Source: an uncultured Clostridia bacterium
GTDB taxonomy: Bacteria > Bacillota > Clostridia > Oscillospirales > Ruminococcaceae
DNA: 46,187 nucleotides
Assembly: GCA_947588805.1 (NCBI GenBank)
Contig: CANPYR010000014.1
Coordinates: 1 to 46,187, forward strand
Reading direction: 5' to 3'
In this document: piece by piece, positions 13,174 to 21,432 of the stretch
Numbering within the stretch: position 1 is the stretch's first letter
Layout of the letters: every line of letters begins with the position of its first letter
Notes under the pieces: generated by a model
Databases searched by the model: none
Seen by the model: the letters and a program-made list of their open reading frames with translations, nothing else
What the model was told of the DNA's origin: nothing
Position numbers and translations under genes: made by a program

Positions 13174-14283
13174 TCAATCAATAAAGTCCTTGACCTTATT
13201 AGAGCGGTTCGGGTGCCTTAGCTTTCTCAGAGCCTTGGCTTCTATCTGCCTTATTCTTTCACGCGTGACGTTGAACATCTGCCCGACCTCTTCAAGAGTG
13301 CGGCTTCTGCCGTCCTCAAGCCCGAATCGCAGCCTTAAAACCTTCTCCTCCCTGTCGGTGAGTGTCGAAAGCACCTGGTTTATCTGCTCCTTTAAAAGAA
13401 CCAGCGACGCGGCTTCGGTAGGCTCGGGAGCGTTTTCGTCCGGGATGAAGTCGCCGAGATGGCTGTCCTCCTCTTCTCCTATCGGAGTCTCAAGCGATAC
13501 GGGATCCTGAGCTATCCTTAGGATCTCTCTGACCCTCTCTACTGGCATGTCAAGCGCCTGCGCGATCTCGTCCGCAGTCGGGTCGCGGCCGTTCTGGTGA
13601 AGAAGCTGGCTCGAGGTCTTTTTTACCTTCGTGATCGTTTCTACCATGTGCACGGGGATCCTTATCGTCCTCGCCTGATCCGCTATCGCTCTCGTTATCG
13701 ACTGGCGTATCCACCAGGTCGCGTAGGTGGAAAATTTGAAGCCCTTCGTATAGTCGAATTTCTCGACCGCTTTTATAAGTCCGAGGTTTCCCTCCTGGAT
13801 GAGATCCAAAAATACAAGTCCTCTTCCTCCGTAGCGCTTCGCTATCGATACCACAAGTCTCAGGTTAGCTTCCGCAAGGCGCTTTTTCGCGGCCTTGTCG
13901 CCGTCCTTCATCCTCTGGGCAAGCTCTATTTCCTCCTCCGGCGTAAGAAGCGGCACTCTTCCTATCTCTTTGAGATAGATCTTCACCGGGTCGTCGATAG
14001 AGATCGCGTCTATCGAAGCGGAATCAAAATCGTCGTCAAGATCGTGCTCGCCGTCCAGAAGCTGGTCGTCCATATCGATAAGCTCGTCAAGATTTTCGGT
14101 CTCCATGACGATATCGTCAATGATGGTGATACCGTTCGCGGCGCAAGCTTCATAGAAGCTGTCGATCTTATCAACGTCGTAGTCGATCTCCTCCAGAACC
14201 TCTGTTATCTGGCGGGTAGTAAGCTTTCCCGTCGCCTTTCCGCTCGCAAGAAGCGAGTCGATGGTTACTTTCTTTTCGCTCAT
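13174..14283 (-). CDS. rpoD: Principal RNA polymerase sigma factor (sigma A)
   Basis: The vegetative sigma factor that directs RNA polymerase to -35/-10 promoters. At 369 residues it has the usual Firmicutes length: region 1.1 at the N-terminus, region 1.2-2 with [20 protein letters not shown], the -10 contact region [20 protein letters not shown] (about residues 200-220), region 3, and region 4 with [20 protein letters not shown] followed by [10 protein letters not shown] (about residues 325-355). The ATG follows GGAGGAAAATT. It is the last gene of the dgt-dnaG-rpoD block, 85 bp after dnaG. The many TTGACA/TATAAT promoters in this window are the sites expected for it. Confidence 0.97.
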   Translation of the reverse strand: MSEKKVTIDSLLASGKATGKLTTRQITEVLEEIDYDVDKIDSFYEACAANGITIIDDIVMETENLDELIDMDDQLLDGEHDLDDDFDSASIDAISIDDPVKIYLKEIGRVPLLTPEEEIELAQRMKDGDKAAKKRLAEANLRLVVSIAKRYGGRGLVFLDLIQEGNLGLIKAVEKFDYTKGFKFSTYATWWIRQSITRAIADQARTIRIPVHMVETITKVKKTSSQLLHQNGRDPTADEIAQALDMPVERVREILRIAQDPVSLETPIGEEEDSHLGDFIPDENAPEPTEAASLVLLKEQINQVLSTLTDREEKVLRLRFGLEDGRSRTLEEVGQMFNVTRERIRQIEAKALRKLRHPNRSNKVKDFID

Positions 14284-14368
14284 AATTTTCCTCCGTTATG
14301 TATAGTTGCGTTTTTGTGAATTTACTTAAATGTCCGAATGATCAAAGCGATTTTGCGTTTTTTATCCT

Positions 14369-16129
14369 TTATCCCTTTATTCTTTTCATCTCCTGCATAT
14401 ATTTCAAAAACTCGTCGTCGGTCATTTCATCCGAGCTCTTGTCGCTGCTTTTCTGCTTGAGTATCCTGATGCAGTCGTCGGCGGCTTCGCGGTTTATCGG
14501 GATATCCTTCGTTCGAGCCACGGCACCCGATATCTTGCCCATTTCATCCGCGGAAAATTCGCTTCCGAGCATTGAAAGGTCGATCTCAAGGCCGTTTTGA
14601 TATAAATTTATTATTTCCGTATAAACTCTTTTATTAAACGGCGTTACCATATCCTCCGGCGAAAGGCTTGAGATCACATGCTCCGCGTTTTCCGGGGATG
14701 TGAGAATATAAGCGATTATATCCTCCTCGGCCCTTGCTTCCTTCGGATGATCCTTAGCTTCGGGGTTTATTTCATCTCTCTTCGGCGATGAGGTCATCTG
14801 TCTTAAGCTCTTCTTTTCATCCGCTCTTCGCTTCTTTCTTATCGCTGCTTCGACCTCTTCTTTCACCGCTTCTACGGCTACGCCCTGTTCTCTTGCGACC
14901 TTCGAGATATATACCTCCCGCTCGATCTTGGATTCTATCCCTACAAGCACGTCTACCGCTTTTCTTAAATATTCCACCTTTCCCTCTTCGACGTCGGTAT
15001 CCACTCCCGCCTTTGCGCTCTTAAGCTCATATTCCGTCGAGCCCGAGGAGCTGTTTAGGAGCACGCTGAAATGATCCGGACCGTATTTTTTGATATAGTC
15101 GTCAACGTCCTTGACTCCGTCTCCGGAAACGCTTACCACCTTAGCTCTCAGCCCCGCCGCGGAAAGGATCGATATCGCGGCTTTAGTAGCTTTTACTCCC
15201 GCCGCGTCCGAGTCGTAGCATATATAGACCTCGTCGCAGTACTGGCTCATAAGCCTTGCGTGCTCGCCGGTTATCGCCGTTCCGCAGGTCGCCACCGCTT
15301 CTTTGAATCCCGCCTGATGCAGGGATATAACGTCTACGTTTCCCTCGCAGAGAATAAGTCTTTTTGATTTGACCGCTTCGTTTTTGGCGAAGTTCAGAGC
15401 GAACAGCGTTCTGCTTTTTTTATATAAAGAAGTTTCCTTGGAATTTATGTATTTTCCCCCGGAGGGATTAGCTTCAAGAGTCCTTCCGGAAAAAGCTATC
15501 ACGTTCCCGCGAAGATCGAATATCGGGAAAATGACTCTGTTCACGAAAAAGTCGAACGTCCTGCCGTTTTTTTCGCTCAGAAGGCTCGCGCGTTTCAGTT
15601 CGTCCTCCGTGAAGCCGTTAGCGAGCATATGATTCTTAAGGCTTGTCCAGCGGTTCGGCGCGACTCCTATCCCGAAGCTCTTTATAGTCTCGGGTCTGAG
15701 CCTTCGCTTCCCGATAAGATATTCGAGCCCCGCTCTGCCGTCCTCGGAGGTGAGATTTTTATAGAAAAATCTCGCCGCGGCCTTGTTTATCTCCATAAGC
15801 CGCTTCTTTTCCTGCCCGGCCCTGTCGTCGAATCCATCCTCCGGCATCGCTATCCCCGCCCTTGCGGCGAGAAATTTAATTGCTTCTATATAATCAAGAT
15901 TCTCTATCTTTCTTATGAAGGTTATTACGTCCCCGCCCGCCTGACAGCCGAAGCAGTGCCAGGAGTTGTCCTCGGTATAGACTATGCATGACGGGGTTTT
16001 TTCGGAATGAAACGGGCAGAGACATTTCATATATCTCCCCGCCCGCTTAAGCGTTACGTACGAGCGCATAACGTCGTCTATGGGATTACGGTCCCTTATA
16101 AGCTCTATGAATTCGGAAGAAAGCCGCAC
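14369..16129 (-). CDS. dnaG: DNA primase
   Basis: DnaG makes the RNA primers for DNA replication at the fork together with the DnaB helicase. The 586-residue protein has the CHC2 zinc finger near the N-terminus (CLCPFHSEKTPS and WHCFGCQAGGDV), the RNA polymerase basic motif in the FFVNRVIFPIFDLRGNVIAFSGR part, and the TOPRIM domain with LILCEGNVDVISL and VYICYDSDAAG (about residues 258-310). The C-terminal helicase-binding domain is present. The start is GTG at 16127-16129 after GGGGGTG. It follows dgt by 28 bp and belongs to the conserved replication/transcription block. Confidence 0.96.
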   Translation of the reverse strand: MRLSSEFIELIRDRNPIDDVMRSYVTLKRAGRYMKCLCPFHSEKTPSCIVYTEDNSWHCFGCQAGGDVITFIRKIENLDYIEAIKFLAARAGIAMPEDGFDDRAGQEKKRLMEINKAAARFFYKNLTSEDGRAGLEYLIGKRRLRPETIKSFGIGVAPNRWTSLKNHMLANGFTEDELKRASLLSEKNGRTFDFFVNRVIFPIFDLRGNVIAFSGRTLEANPSGGKYINSKETSLYKKSRTLFALNFAKNEAVKSKRLILCEGNVDVISLHQAGFKEAVATCGTAITGEHARLMSQYCDEVYICYDSDAAGVKATKAAISILSAAGLRAKVVSVSGDGVKDVDDYIKKYGPDHFSVLLNSSSGSTEYELKSAKAGVDTDVEEGKVEYLRKAVDVLVGIESKIEREVYISKVAREQGVAVEAVKEEVEAAIRKKRRADEKKSLRQMTSSPKRDEINPEAKDHPKEARAEEDIIAYILTSPENAEHVISSLSPEDMVTPFNKRVYTEIINLYQNGLEIDLSMLGSEFSADEMGKISGAVARTKDIPINREAADDCIRILKQKSSDKSSDEMTDDEFLKYMQEMKRIKG

Positions 16130-16157
16130 ATATACACCCCCGATCGGAAGCGGTCTT

Positions 16158-17156
16158 TTAAATTCTTTCCCAGCCCTTCGGCACGAAGATATCCAAAAAA
16201 GTCTTGGTGCAGTACCCGTCGGTCATTCCTGCTATATAGTCGCATACAGCGGTATCGGTATCGAACCTGTCCGCTAATTCCTTATAGTCCGGCGGCAGCT
16301 TTTCCGGGCGCTCGATGAAATACCTGTAAAGCATCTCGATCATCGTCTTCGCCTTTGATTCCTCCGACTTGCAGACCGGGTTCCGATAGACGTTTTTAAA
16401 CATAAAATCCGAAAGGCAGTTCTTCGCTCTTTCGACCTCTTCGGTATAGCAAAGCTTCTCGGCGCCGCTGTTCACAAGAGAAGTCACCAAAGAAGTTATC
16501 CTCTGGGACTTTGTATACCCCAAAACCTCTGCGGCTTCCTTCGGAAGGCTGTCTTTAGATATCACCCCTGCGCGTATCGCGTCCTCTATGTCGTGGTTTA
16601 TGTATGCGATCACGTCCGCGTGACGGACTACATAACCCTCCTTGGTATCCGCGATCTCGTCGGTGTGCTTTAGGATCCCGTCCTTGACCTCGGCGGTGAG
16701 ATTAAGCCCATCGCCGTCTTTTTCTATGTATTCCACCACTCTGACCGACTGCGCGTAGTGCTTAAAGCCCTTCGGCGAAATCTCGTTTAAGATCGCTTCT
16801 CCTGCATGACCGAAGGGAGTGTGCCCGAGATCGTGGCCCAAAGCTATGGCTTCGGTGAGATCTTCATTCAGGCGAAGCGCCCTTGAGATTGTCCTCGCTA
16901 TCTGGCTCACCTCTAAGGTGTGAGTAAGGCGGGTGCGGTAGTGGTCTCCGGTGGGGTTGAGAAACACCTGAGTCTTTCTTTTGAGCCGCGAAAACGCCTT
17001 ACAGTGGATTATTCTGTCGCGGTCGCGCTGAAAATCGGTTCTAAGGTAGTCCGGCTTGTTTTCGGGTCTTGAACGGCCCTTTGTCAGAGCGCTTTTCGCA
17101 GCGTAGGGAGATAAAGTCTCCAGCTCAAGTTTTTCCGTATATTCCCTCGGAGTCAT
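16158..17156 (-). CDS. dgt: Deoxyguanosinetriphosphate triphosphohydrolase-like protein
   Basis: An HD-domain hydrolase that cleaves dNTPs to deoxynucleosides and triphosphate, helping to balance nucleotide pools. The 332-residue protein has the metal-binding histidines in HYRTRLTHTLEVSQIARTI and the HD pair in ALGHDLGHTPFGHAGE (about residues 75-120), followed by RHADVIAYINHDIEDA, which holds the last metal ligand. The N-terminus RTDFQRDRDRIIHCKAFSRL (about residues 40-60) is the family signature. GGAGGCGCG precedes the ATG. It is the first gene of dgt-dnaG-rpoD, an order widely kept in Firmicutes. Confidence 0.94.
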   Translation of the reverse strand: MTPREYTEKLELETLSPYAAKSALTKGRSRPENKPDYLRTDFQRDRDRIIHCKAFSRLKRKTQVFLNPTGDHYRTRLTHTLEVSQIARTISRALRLNEDLTEAIALGHDLGHTPFGHAGEAILNEISPKGFKHYAQSVRVVEYIEKDGDGLNLTAEVKDGILKHTDEIADTKEGYVVRHADVIAYINHDIEDAIRAGVISKDSLPKEAAEVLGYTKSQRITSLVTSLVNSGAEKLCYTEEVERAKNCLSDFMFKNVYRNPVCKSEESKAKTMIEMLYRYFIERPEKLPPDYKELADRFDTDTAVCDYIAGMTDGYCTKTFLDIFVPKGWERI

Positions 17157-17335
17157 TCTTCGCGCCTCCCCGATATGATCTTTTTAGGCCTGTCCTTTTT
17201 TATCTTTGTACTTGTTTATACAATAAAGAATAAAAAACTCCTCTTTTTGAGAGGACGGAAATTATATTTTTGTAGGGTTACACAAAAATTCTAAAATAAA
17301 TTTAGGCATACCGACGAAAATCGGATGATTTATTC

Positions 17336-17361
17336 AAAAAAAAGACCCCTCACAGGAGGGG
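17336..17361 (-). terminator. Terminator of the surface protein gene
   Basis: CCCCTC (17346-17351) pairs with GAGGGG (17356-17361); on the minus strand the stem is followed by T8. Confidence 0.75.
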
Positions 17362-17395
17362 CCTTGAAATTATTCTTTTTCCGCGCGCTGATTTA

Positions 17396-18082
17396 TCAGT
17401 GCTTCTTAGATACGGAAACGGCTGCAAGAGCGATCACAGCGGGGATAACCGCGAGGGCTATGCCGGTGGCAGGAGCGGACTCTGCGGGAGCAGTAGTAGC
17501 GGCGGGAGCTTCGGTCTCGGTCTCTGCGGGAGTCTCAGCGGGAGTTTCTGCGGGAGTCTCGGCAGGAGCTTCGGCTTCGGTCTCGGGCTCTGCGGCGGGA
17601 GCTTCCTCAGCAGGAGCGTTGGCGGGGTCTACAACAAAGACGACCTCGACCTTAGAACCCTGCTCGGGCTCGTTGTCGCAGTTGTCAACGCCGATAGCGT
17701 GGACGAAATACTGAACCTCAAAGGTGCCGCCAAAGCCGGTCTTAGCGGTGTACTCGGTGCTTCCGCCGAAGGTGAGGTCAACGCCGTCGACCTTAACGGA
17801 AGTGGTCTTGATCTCGGTGCCGGCGGGTATCGCAGTCTCGGCATTCTGCTCTACGGTTCTGATGAGAATCCAGTTGAGAGCCTTGGCGTCGCCGTCATAA
17901 GAAAGGCTGTATGTGCCGGGCTTGTCAACGGTAACGGTGTCAACTGCAGTCCAGCCGCCGTTGTCGGGATCGCCGATAAACAGGCCGATCTCAAGCGCGG
18001 GATCATAGTCGGCAAAAACATTTACAACCATTACAGACGTCATCATTATTGCCGCCAGGGCAACAGCAAGAATTTTTTTCAT
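17396..18082 (-). CDS. Secreted, probably wall-anchored protein with Pro/Ala/Glu stalk
   Basis: A 228-residue exported protein. It starts with a signal peptide (MKKILAVALAAIMMTSVMVV region, cleavage likely after NVFA), followed by about 125 residues that look like a beta-sandwich, a stalk of repeated PAET/PAEA units, and a C-terminal APATG, a hydrophobic stretch (IALAVIPAVIALAAVSV) and SKKH. This order is that of cell-wall sorting signals, with APATG in place of LPxTG. I set the start at ATG 18080-18082 because AAGGAGGAA lies in front of it. I do not recognise the globular domain. It has its own promoter and terminator; the copper genes upstream are probably a separate unit. Confidence 0.8.
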   Translation of the reverse strand: MKKILAVALAAIMMTSVMVVNVFADYDPALEIGLFIGDPDNGGWTAVDTVTVDKPGTYSLSYDGDAKALNWILIRTVEQNAETAIPAGTEIKTTSVKVDGVDLTFGGSTEYTAKTGFGGTFEVQYFVHAIGVDNCDNEPEQGSKVEVVFVVDPANAPAEEAPAAEPETEAEAPAETPAETPAETPAETETEAPAATTAPAESAPATGIALAVIPAVIALAAVSVSKKH

Positions 18083-18134
18083 AAAAATGTTCCTCCTTTT
18101 TCTTCCGGATCTGTACGATCCAAAATTTGTATAT

Positions 18135-18163
18135 ATTGTACCACCTTTTTTGAAAAATTGCAA
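18135..18163 (-). promoter_or_regulatory. Promoter of the surface protein gene
   Basis: TTGCAA (18158-18163) and TACAAT (18135-18140) on the minus strand with a 17-bp spacer. Confidence 0.7.
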
Positions 18164-18288
18164 TGATAATTCACACATTTGTGATTGACTGATTGTAAGA
18201 TTTTTTGAAAAATTCTTTTTTTAGCATAAAGAGGACGCGCGGGCTTTTCTGCAGGTCCTATTTTGCGATTTGAGATTTCGGTACGGAA

Positions 18289-18498
18289 TTATTCTATCCC
18301 GATCACCTTATAGCCTTTTCCCTCGACTGCGGTTTTAAGAGCGCCGTCCGCAACTTCTTTGTCAAGAGCTACCACCGCAGTTCCGGCCTTATGGCTGACC
18401 TCGGCGCTTTTTACTCCGGAAACCGCTTCAAGAGCGCCCTTTACGGTCATTTCGCAGTGCGGGCACATCATGCCCTCGATCTTTAACGTTTTGTTCAT
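18289..18498 (-). CDS. copZ: Possible separately initiated CopZ-like copper chaperone within copA
   Basis: Inside copA, at the junction to the C-terminal HMA domain, the minus strand has AAGGAGG (18507-18513), an 8-bp spacer and ATG (18496-18498). Translation from there gives a 69-residue protein, MNKTLKIEGMMCPHCEMTVK and onward, which has exactly the size and N-terminus of free CopZ chaperones. CopZ carries Cu(I) to CopA and to CsoR. The site is as strong as any in this window, so the gene probably yields both the fused ATPase and a free chaperone. This is an inference; the internal start has not been shown here. Confidence 0.6.
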   Translation of the reverse strand: MNKTLKIEGMMCPHCEMTVKGALEAVSGVKSAEVSHKAGTAVVALDKEVADGALKTAVEGKGYKVIGIE

Positions 18499-20787
18499 TT
18501 TCGTTTCCTCCTTGGAATTTTTTTCAGAATGTTTTATTTTCCGATCCCGTTTAGGGTCGTGTACGTTGATAAAGTTGAGCCTTAGGGCGTTGGATACCAC
18601 GCAGAAGCTTGAAAGGCTCATGGCCGCCGCGCCGAACATAGGATTCAGAGTAAGTCCGAGCGGGATGAATACCCCGGCGGCGAGGGGGATGCCTATTACA
18701 TTATATATAAAGGCCCAGAATAAATTTTCGTGGATTATGCGAAGAGTCGCCCTTCCGAGCCTTACCGCCGCCGCCGCGTCGCTTAAGCGGCTGTGCATAA
18801 GCACCACGTCCGCTGCGTCTATCGCAACGTCCGTTCCCGCTCCTATCGCAAGTCCCACGTCTGCGGAGGTGAGCGCCGGCGAGTCGTTTATCCCGTCTCC
18901 GACCATCGCTGTTTTTCCGTAAGCTTTCAGTCTTCTTACTTCCGATTCCTTTTCCTGCGGCGTCACTCCGGCTATGACTTCATCCACTCCCGCCTGAGCT
19001 CCTATCGCCTTTGCGGTCTTTTCGTTATCTCCGGTCAGCATCACCACCCGGATACCCATATTCTTAAGCTCCGATACGGCTTCTCGGCTGTCCTCTTTGA
19101 TAACGTCCGCTACGGCTATCATCCCGCGGTAATTCCCGCCGCATGAAAACATCAGCGGAGTTTTGCCCTGCTCGGAGAGCTCATCGGATCTTTTTAACGC
19201 TTCTTCCGGTATCTTTGCGTTTTCGGATATGAACTTCACGCTCCCGGCATAGGAGAGAACGCCGTTTATTTTAGCCTTGATACCGTTTCCGGGAAGAGTC
19301 TCGAAGTCCTCGGCTTCAAGCGCGTTTATCGAATCCTTTTCCTCGGATACTATCGCCTTTGCGAGGGGATGCTCGCTCTTTTTTTCAAGAGATACCGCAA
19401 GACGTAAAAGCTCGTTCTCGCTTAAATCTTCGGCGGGGACGATATCGGTAACGGACGGCGTGCCCTTTGTGACGGTTCCGGTCTTATCCAAAACGGCTAT
19501 CTCGATTCTTCCGGTCTGCTCCAAAGAAGCCGCGGTCTTAAATAACATCCCGTTTTTTGCCCCGACTCCGTTTCCGACGGTTATCGCCACCGGAGTAGCA
19601 AGCCCCAAGGCGCAAGGGCAGCTTATCACGAGCACGGATATCCCCCTTGCGAGTGAAAAACCTACGCCTTTTCCTATGACGAGCCATACTATCGCGGTGA
19701 CTGCGGCTACAGTCATTACCGCCGGGACGAATATCCCCGAGACCTTATCCGCGATCTTAGCTATAGGAGCCTTTGTCGCGGCTGCGTCGCCCACAAGCTT
19801 TATTATCTGCGAAAGAGCGGTATCTTCTCCGACTCTTTCCGCTTCGCATTCTATATATCCCGAGCGGTTCATGGTACCTGCGGAGACTTCGCTTCCCGGC
19901 TCTTTGTCTACCGGCGCGCTCTCTCCCGTCAGCGCGGATTCGTCCGCGGCGCTCATGCCTTTTACGACTTTTCCGTCTACTGGTATCTGCTCTCCCGGCC
20001 TTACCGCGAATATATCCCCCACTCTTACCTCCGAGACGGCTATTTTTTCTTCCTTTCCGTCCCTTATGACCGTCGCGGTCTTGGGAGAAAGCTTTATAAG
20101 GCTCTTGAGAGCGTCGGTGGTCTTGCCCTTAGATCTCGCTTCGAGAGTTTTTCCGACCGTTATAAGAGTAAGAATAGTCGCAGCGGATTCAAAATACATC
20201 TCGTTCATATATCTTTCCACAGAAGCCGTATCGCCTATGAACTCCGCGTGGCACATCATAAAAAGCGCCGCGACGGAATATATGAACGCAGCCGAGGAAC
20301 CGAGCGCCACCAGGCTGTCCATATTAGGAGCGCGATGAATAAGCCCCTTGAAGCCCGAGGTGAAGAACTTTTGGTTTATCACCGCGATAACGGCCGTGAG
20401 AATAAGCTGCAGGATCCCCATCATCAGGCAGTCGCCCTTCATTATCCCCGGAACGGGGAGCCTGAAAAGCATAGAACCCATCGTAAAGTACATAAGGATT
20501 ATCCAGAAAAAGAGCGAAGCGAAAAGCCTTTTTTTAAGCTTCGGCGTTTCGGTATCCTCAAGCTCCGAAGAATCGCCGCCAGAAGTCTCTCCCACGGCCT
20601 TAGCGCCGTATCCCGCGTCTTTAACGGCTTTTATGATATCCTTAGCGGAAGCGTTCCCCTCGACCGACATCGAGTTGGTAAGAAGGCTTACCGCGCAGGA
20701 GCTCACCCCCGGGACGTTCCCCACGGCCTTTTCGATTCTCGCCTGGCAGGCCGCGCAGCTCATCCCGGTAACAGTATATTTTTGCAT
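18289..20787 (-). CDS. copA: Copper-exporting P1B-type ATPase fused at its C-terminus to a CopZ-like domain
   Basis: An 832-residue Cu(I) pump that uses ATP to export copper across the cytoplasmic membrane. Domains in order: N-terminal HMA domain with GMSCAACQ (residues 8-15), membrane helices, actuator TGES (287-290), the copper-transport CPC motif (390-392), phosphorylation motif DKTGTVT (434-440), the SEHPLAKA nucleotide motif, GDGINDSPAL, and the helix-8 signature AMSLSSFCVVSNALRL typical of Cu(I) pumps. After about residue 745 a short charged linker (KHSEKNSKEETK) leads into a second complete HMA domain starting at Met764 with GMMCPHCE. The linker is encoded by what looks like an ancestral copA-copZ gap, including AAGGAGG. 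It follows csoR by 44 bp and is presumably derepressed by copper through CsoR. Confidence 0.96.
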   Translation of the reverse strand: MQKYTVTGMSCAACQARIEKAVGNVPGVSSCAVSLLTNSMSVEGNASAKDIIKAVKDAGYGAKAVGETSGGDSSELEDTETPKLKKRLFASLFFWIILMYFTMGSMLFRLPVPGIMKGDCLMMGILQLILTAVIAVINQKFFTSGFKGLIHRAPNMDSLVALGSSAAFIYSVAALFMMCHAEFIGDTASVERYMNEMYFESAATILTLITVGKTLEARSKGKTTDALKSLIKLSPKTATVIRDGKEEKIAVSEVRVGDIFAVRPGEQIPVDGKVVKGMSAADESALTGESAPVDKEPGSEVSAGTMNRSGYIECEAERVGEDTALSQIIKLVGDAAATKAPIAKIADKVSGIFVPAVMTVAAVTAIVWLVIGKGVGFSLARGISVLVISCPCALGLATPVAITVGNGVGAKNGMLFKTAASLEQTGRIEIAVLDKTGTVTKGTPSVTDIVPAEDLSENELLRLAVSLEKKSEHPLAKAIVSEEKDSINALEAEDFETLPGNGIKAKINGVLSYAGSVKFISENAKIPEEALKRSDELSEQGKTPLMFSCGGNYRGMIAVADVIKEDSREAVSELKNMGIRVVMLTGDNEKTAKAIGAQAGVDEVIAGVTPQEKESEVRRLKAYGKTAMVGDGINDSPALTSADVGLAIGAGTDVAIDAADVVLMHSRLSDAAAAVRLGRATLRIIHENLFWAFIYNVIGIPLAAGVFIPLGLTLNPMFGAAAMSLSSFCVVSNALRLNFINVHDPKRDRKIKHSEKNSKEETKMNKTLKIEGMMCPHCEMTVKGALEAVSGVKSAEVSHKAGTAVVALDKEVADGALKTAVEGKGYKVIGIE

Positions 20788-20831
20788 ATCGACACCTCCG
20801 AAAAAATAGATTACGTTTGCTTTCCGATTAC

Positions 20832-21140
20832 TCAGCGCATAAGCTTCTGAAGCGTAGTTATCAGCTCGTCAAGAACGCTGTCGTCGCCTTCTCTCAGGTC
20901 GTGAGCGACGCAACCGCGGATATGCGCGCCGACGAGGTCTTTGCTGAAGCCGTTAAGAGCCGAGATCGCAGCCGCGCACTGATTAAGGATATCCGGGCAG
21001 TACGCGTCGCTTTCGACCATTCGCTTTATGCCCCTTATCTGTCCCTCTATGCGGCTCAGGCGGTTTATAAGCTTTCTGCGGTCCTCATCGCTTCGCTTCG
21101 TGGTTTTCTGTCCCGAGCAGCAGCATTTATTTTCGGACAT
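20832..21140 (-). CDS. csoR: Copper-sensing repressor CsoR
   Basis: A 102-residue four-helix-bundle repressor that leaves DNA when it binds Cu(I). The copper ligands of CsoR are all present: Cys48 (DAYCPDIL), His73 and Cys77 (GAHIRGCV). The N-terminus has an extra CCC cluster (residues 6-8) that is not part of the usual site and may help to receive copper from a chaperone. The start is ATG 21138-21140 after AAAGGAGATG; the longer frame upstream would run through the operator. Two 17-bp ATACC-type sites at 21161-21177 and 21194-21210 are the expected operators. It heads the csoR-copA operon. Confidence 0.95.
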   Translation of the reverse strand: MSENKCCCSGQKTTKRSDEDRRKLINRLSRIEGQIRGIKRMVESDAYCPDILNQCAAAISALNGFSKDLVGAHIRGCVAHDLREGDDSVLDELITTLQKLMR

Positions 21141-21160
21141 AAGATCATCTCCTTTATAAT

Positions 21161-21177
21161 ATACCCGGGTGGGGTAT
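21161..21177. promoter_or_regulatory. CsoR operator, leader copy
   Basis: ATACCCGGGTGGGGTAT, an inverted ATACCC/GGGTAT pair with a GC-rich centre as in known CsoR sites. It lies between the transcription start and the csoR ribosome binding site, 33 bp from the promoter copy, which is about three helix turns. Confidence 0.75.
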
Positions 21178-21188
21178 TTTCTATTCAT

Positions 21189-21217
21189 ATTATATACCGG
21201 GTAGGGGTATTTGTCAA
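21189..21217 (-). promoter_or_regulatory. csoR-copA promoter with operator in the spacer
   Basis: TTGACA (21212-21217) and TATAAT (21189-21194) on the minus strand, spacer 17 bp, both perfect consensus. The second CsoR site, ATACCGGGTAGGGGTAT at 21194-21210, fills the spacer almost exactly, so repressor and polymerase compete directly. Confidence 0.85.
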
Positions 21218-21250
21218 GAGGGTGAGGGAAAAATTTTGGGGGAGATTGCT

Positions 21251-21290
21251 TTTAGAGGTTAGACGGTTAGAGGATTAGAAGACAGAAACT
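21251..21290. repeat. TTAGAAG-type short repeat run
   Basis: TTAGAGG, TTAGACGG, TTAGAGGA and TTAGAAGACAGA units, directly before the palindromic element at 21299. A second run, TTAGAGAATAGAACG onwards, follows the element at 21390-21432. Confidence 0.6.
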
Positions 21291-21298
21291 GGGAGAGA

Positions 21299-21383
21299 AC
21301 GGCGGCGGGATGAGCGGGAGAGGGAGGGCGGGTGGGCGCAGTCGGTAACGCTTCAGCAGAGAAGTAGCTAATCCCGCCGCCGT
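21299..21383. repeat. Palindromic GC-rich element, copy b (85 bp)
   Basis: Perfect 13-bp inverted ends ACGGCGGCGGGAT (21299-21311) and ATCCCGCCGCCGT (21371-21383). The inside reads GAGCGGGAGAGGGAGGGCGG, then GGCGCAGTCGGTAACG and AGCAGAGAAGTAGCT. It matches the reverse complement of the copy at 31399-31485 along its length. TTAGAAG-type runs flank it on both sides. Confidence 0.8.
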
Positions 21384-21389
21384 TTGCGC

Positions 21390-21432
21390 GACCTTTTAGA
21401 GAATAGAACGTTAGAGCGTTAGAAGTTAGAGA
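21390..21432. repeat. TTAGAAG-type short repeat run
   Basis: Units TTAGAGAATAGAACG, TTAGAGCG, TTAGAAG and TTAGAGA. It lies just after the palindromic element, mirroring the run at 21251-21290. Confidence 0.55.

Noticed and set aside
17399-18166. A 255-codon + strand frame opposite the surface protein gene
   Set aside because: It is the glycine/serine-rich antisense shadow of the Ala/Pro/Glu stalk; the minus-strand gene has a signal peptide, promoter, ribosome binding site and terminator.
19277-20338. A 353-codon + strand frame opposite copA
   Set aside because: It is antisense to the conserved core of the copper ATPase, without recognisable domains or a ribosome binding site.
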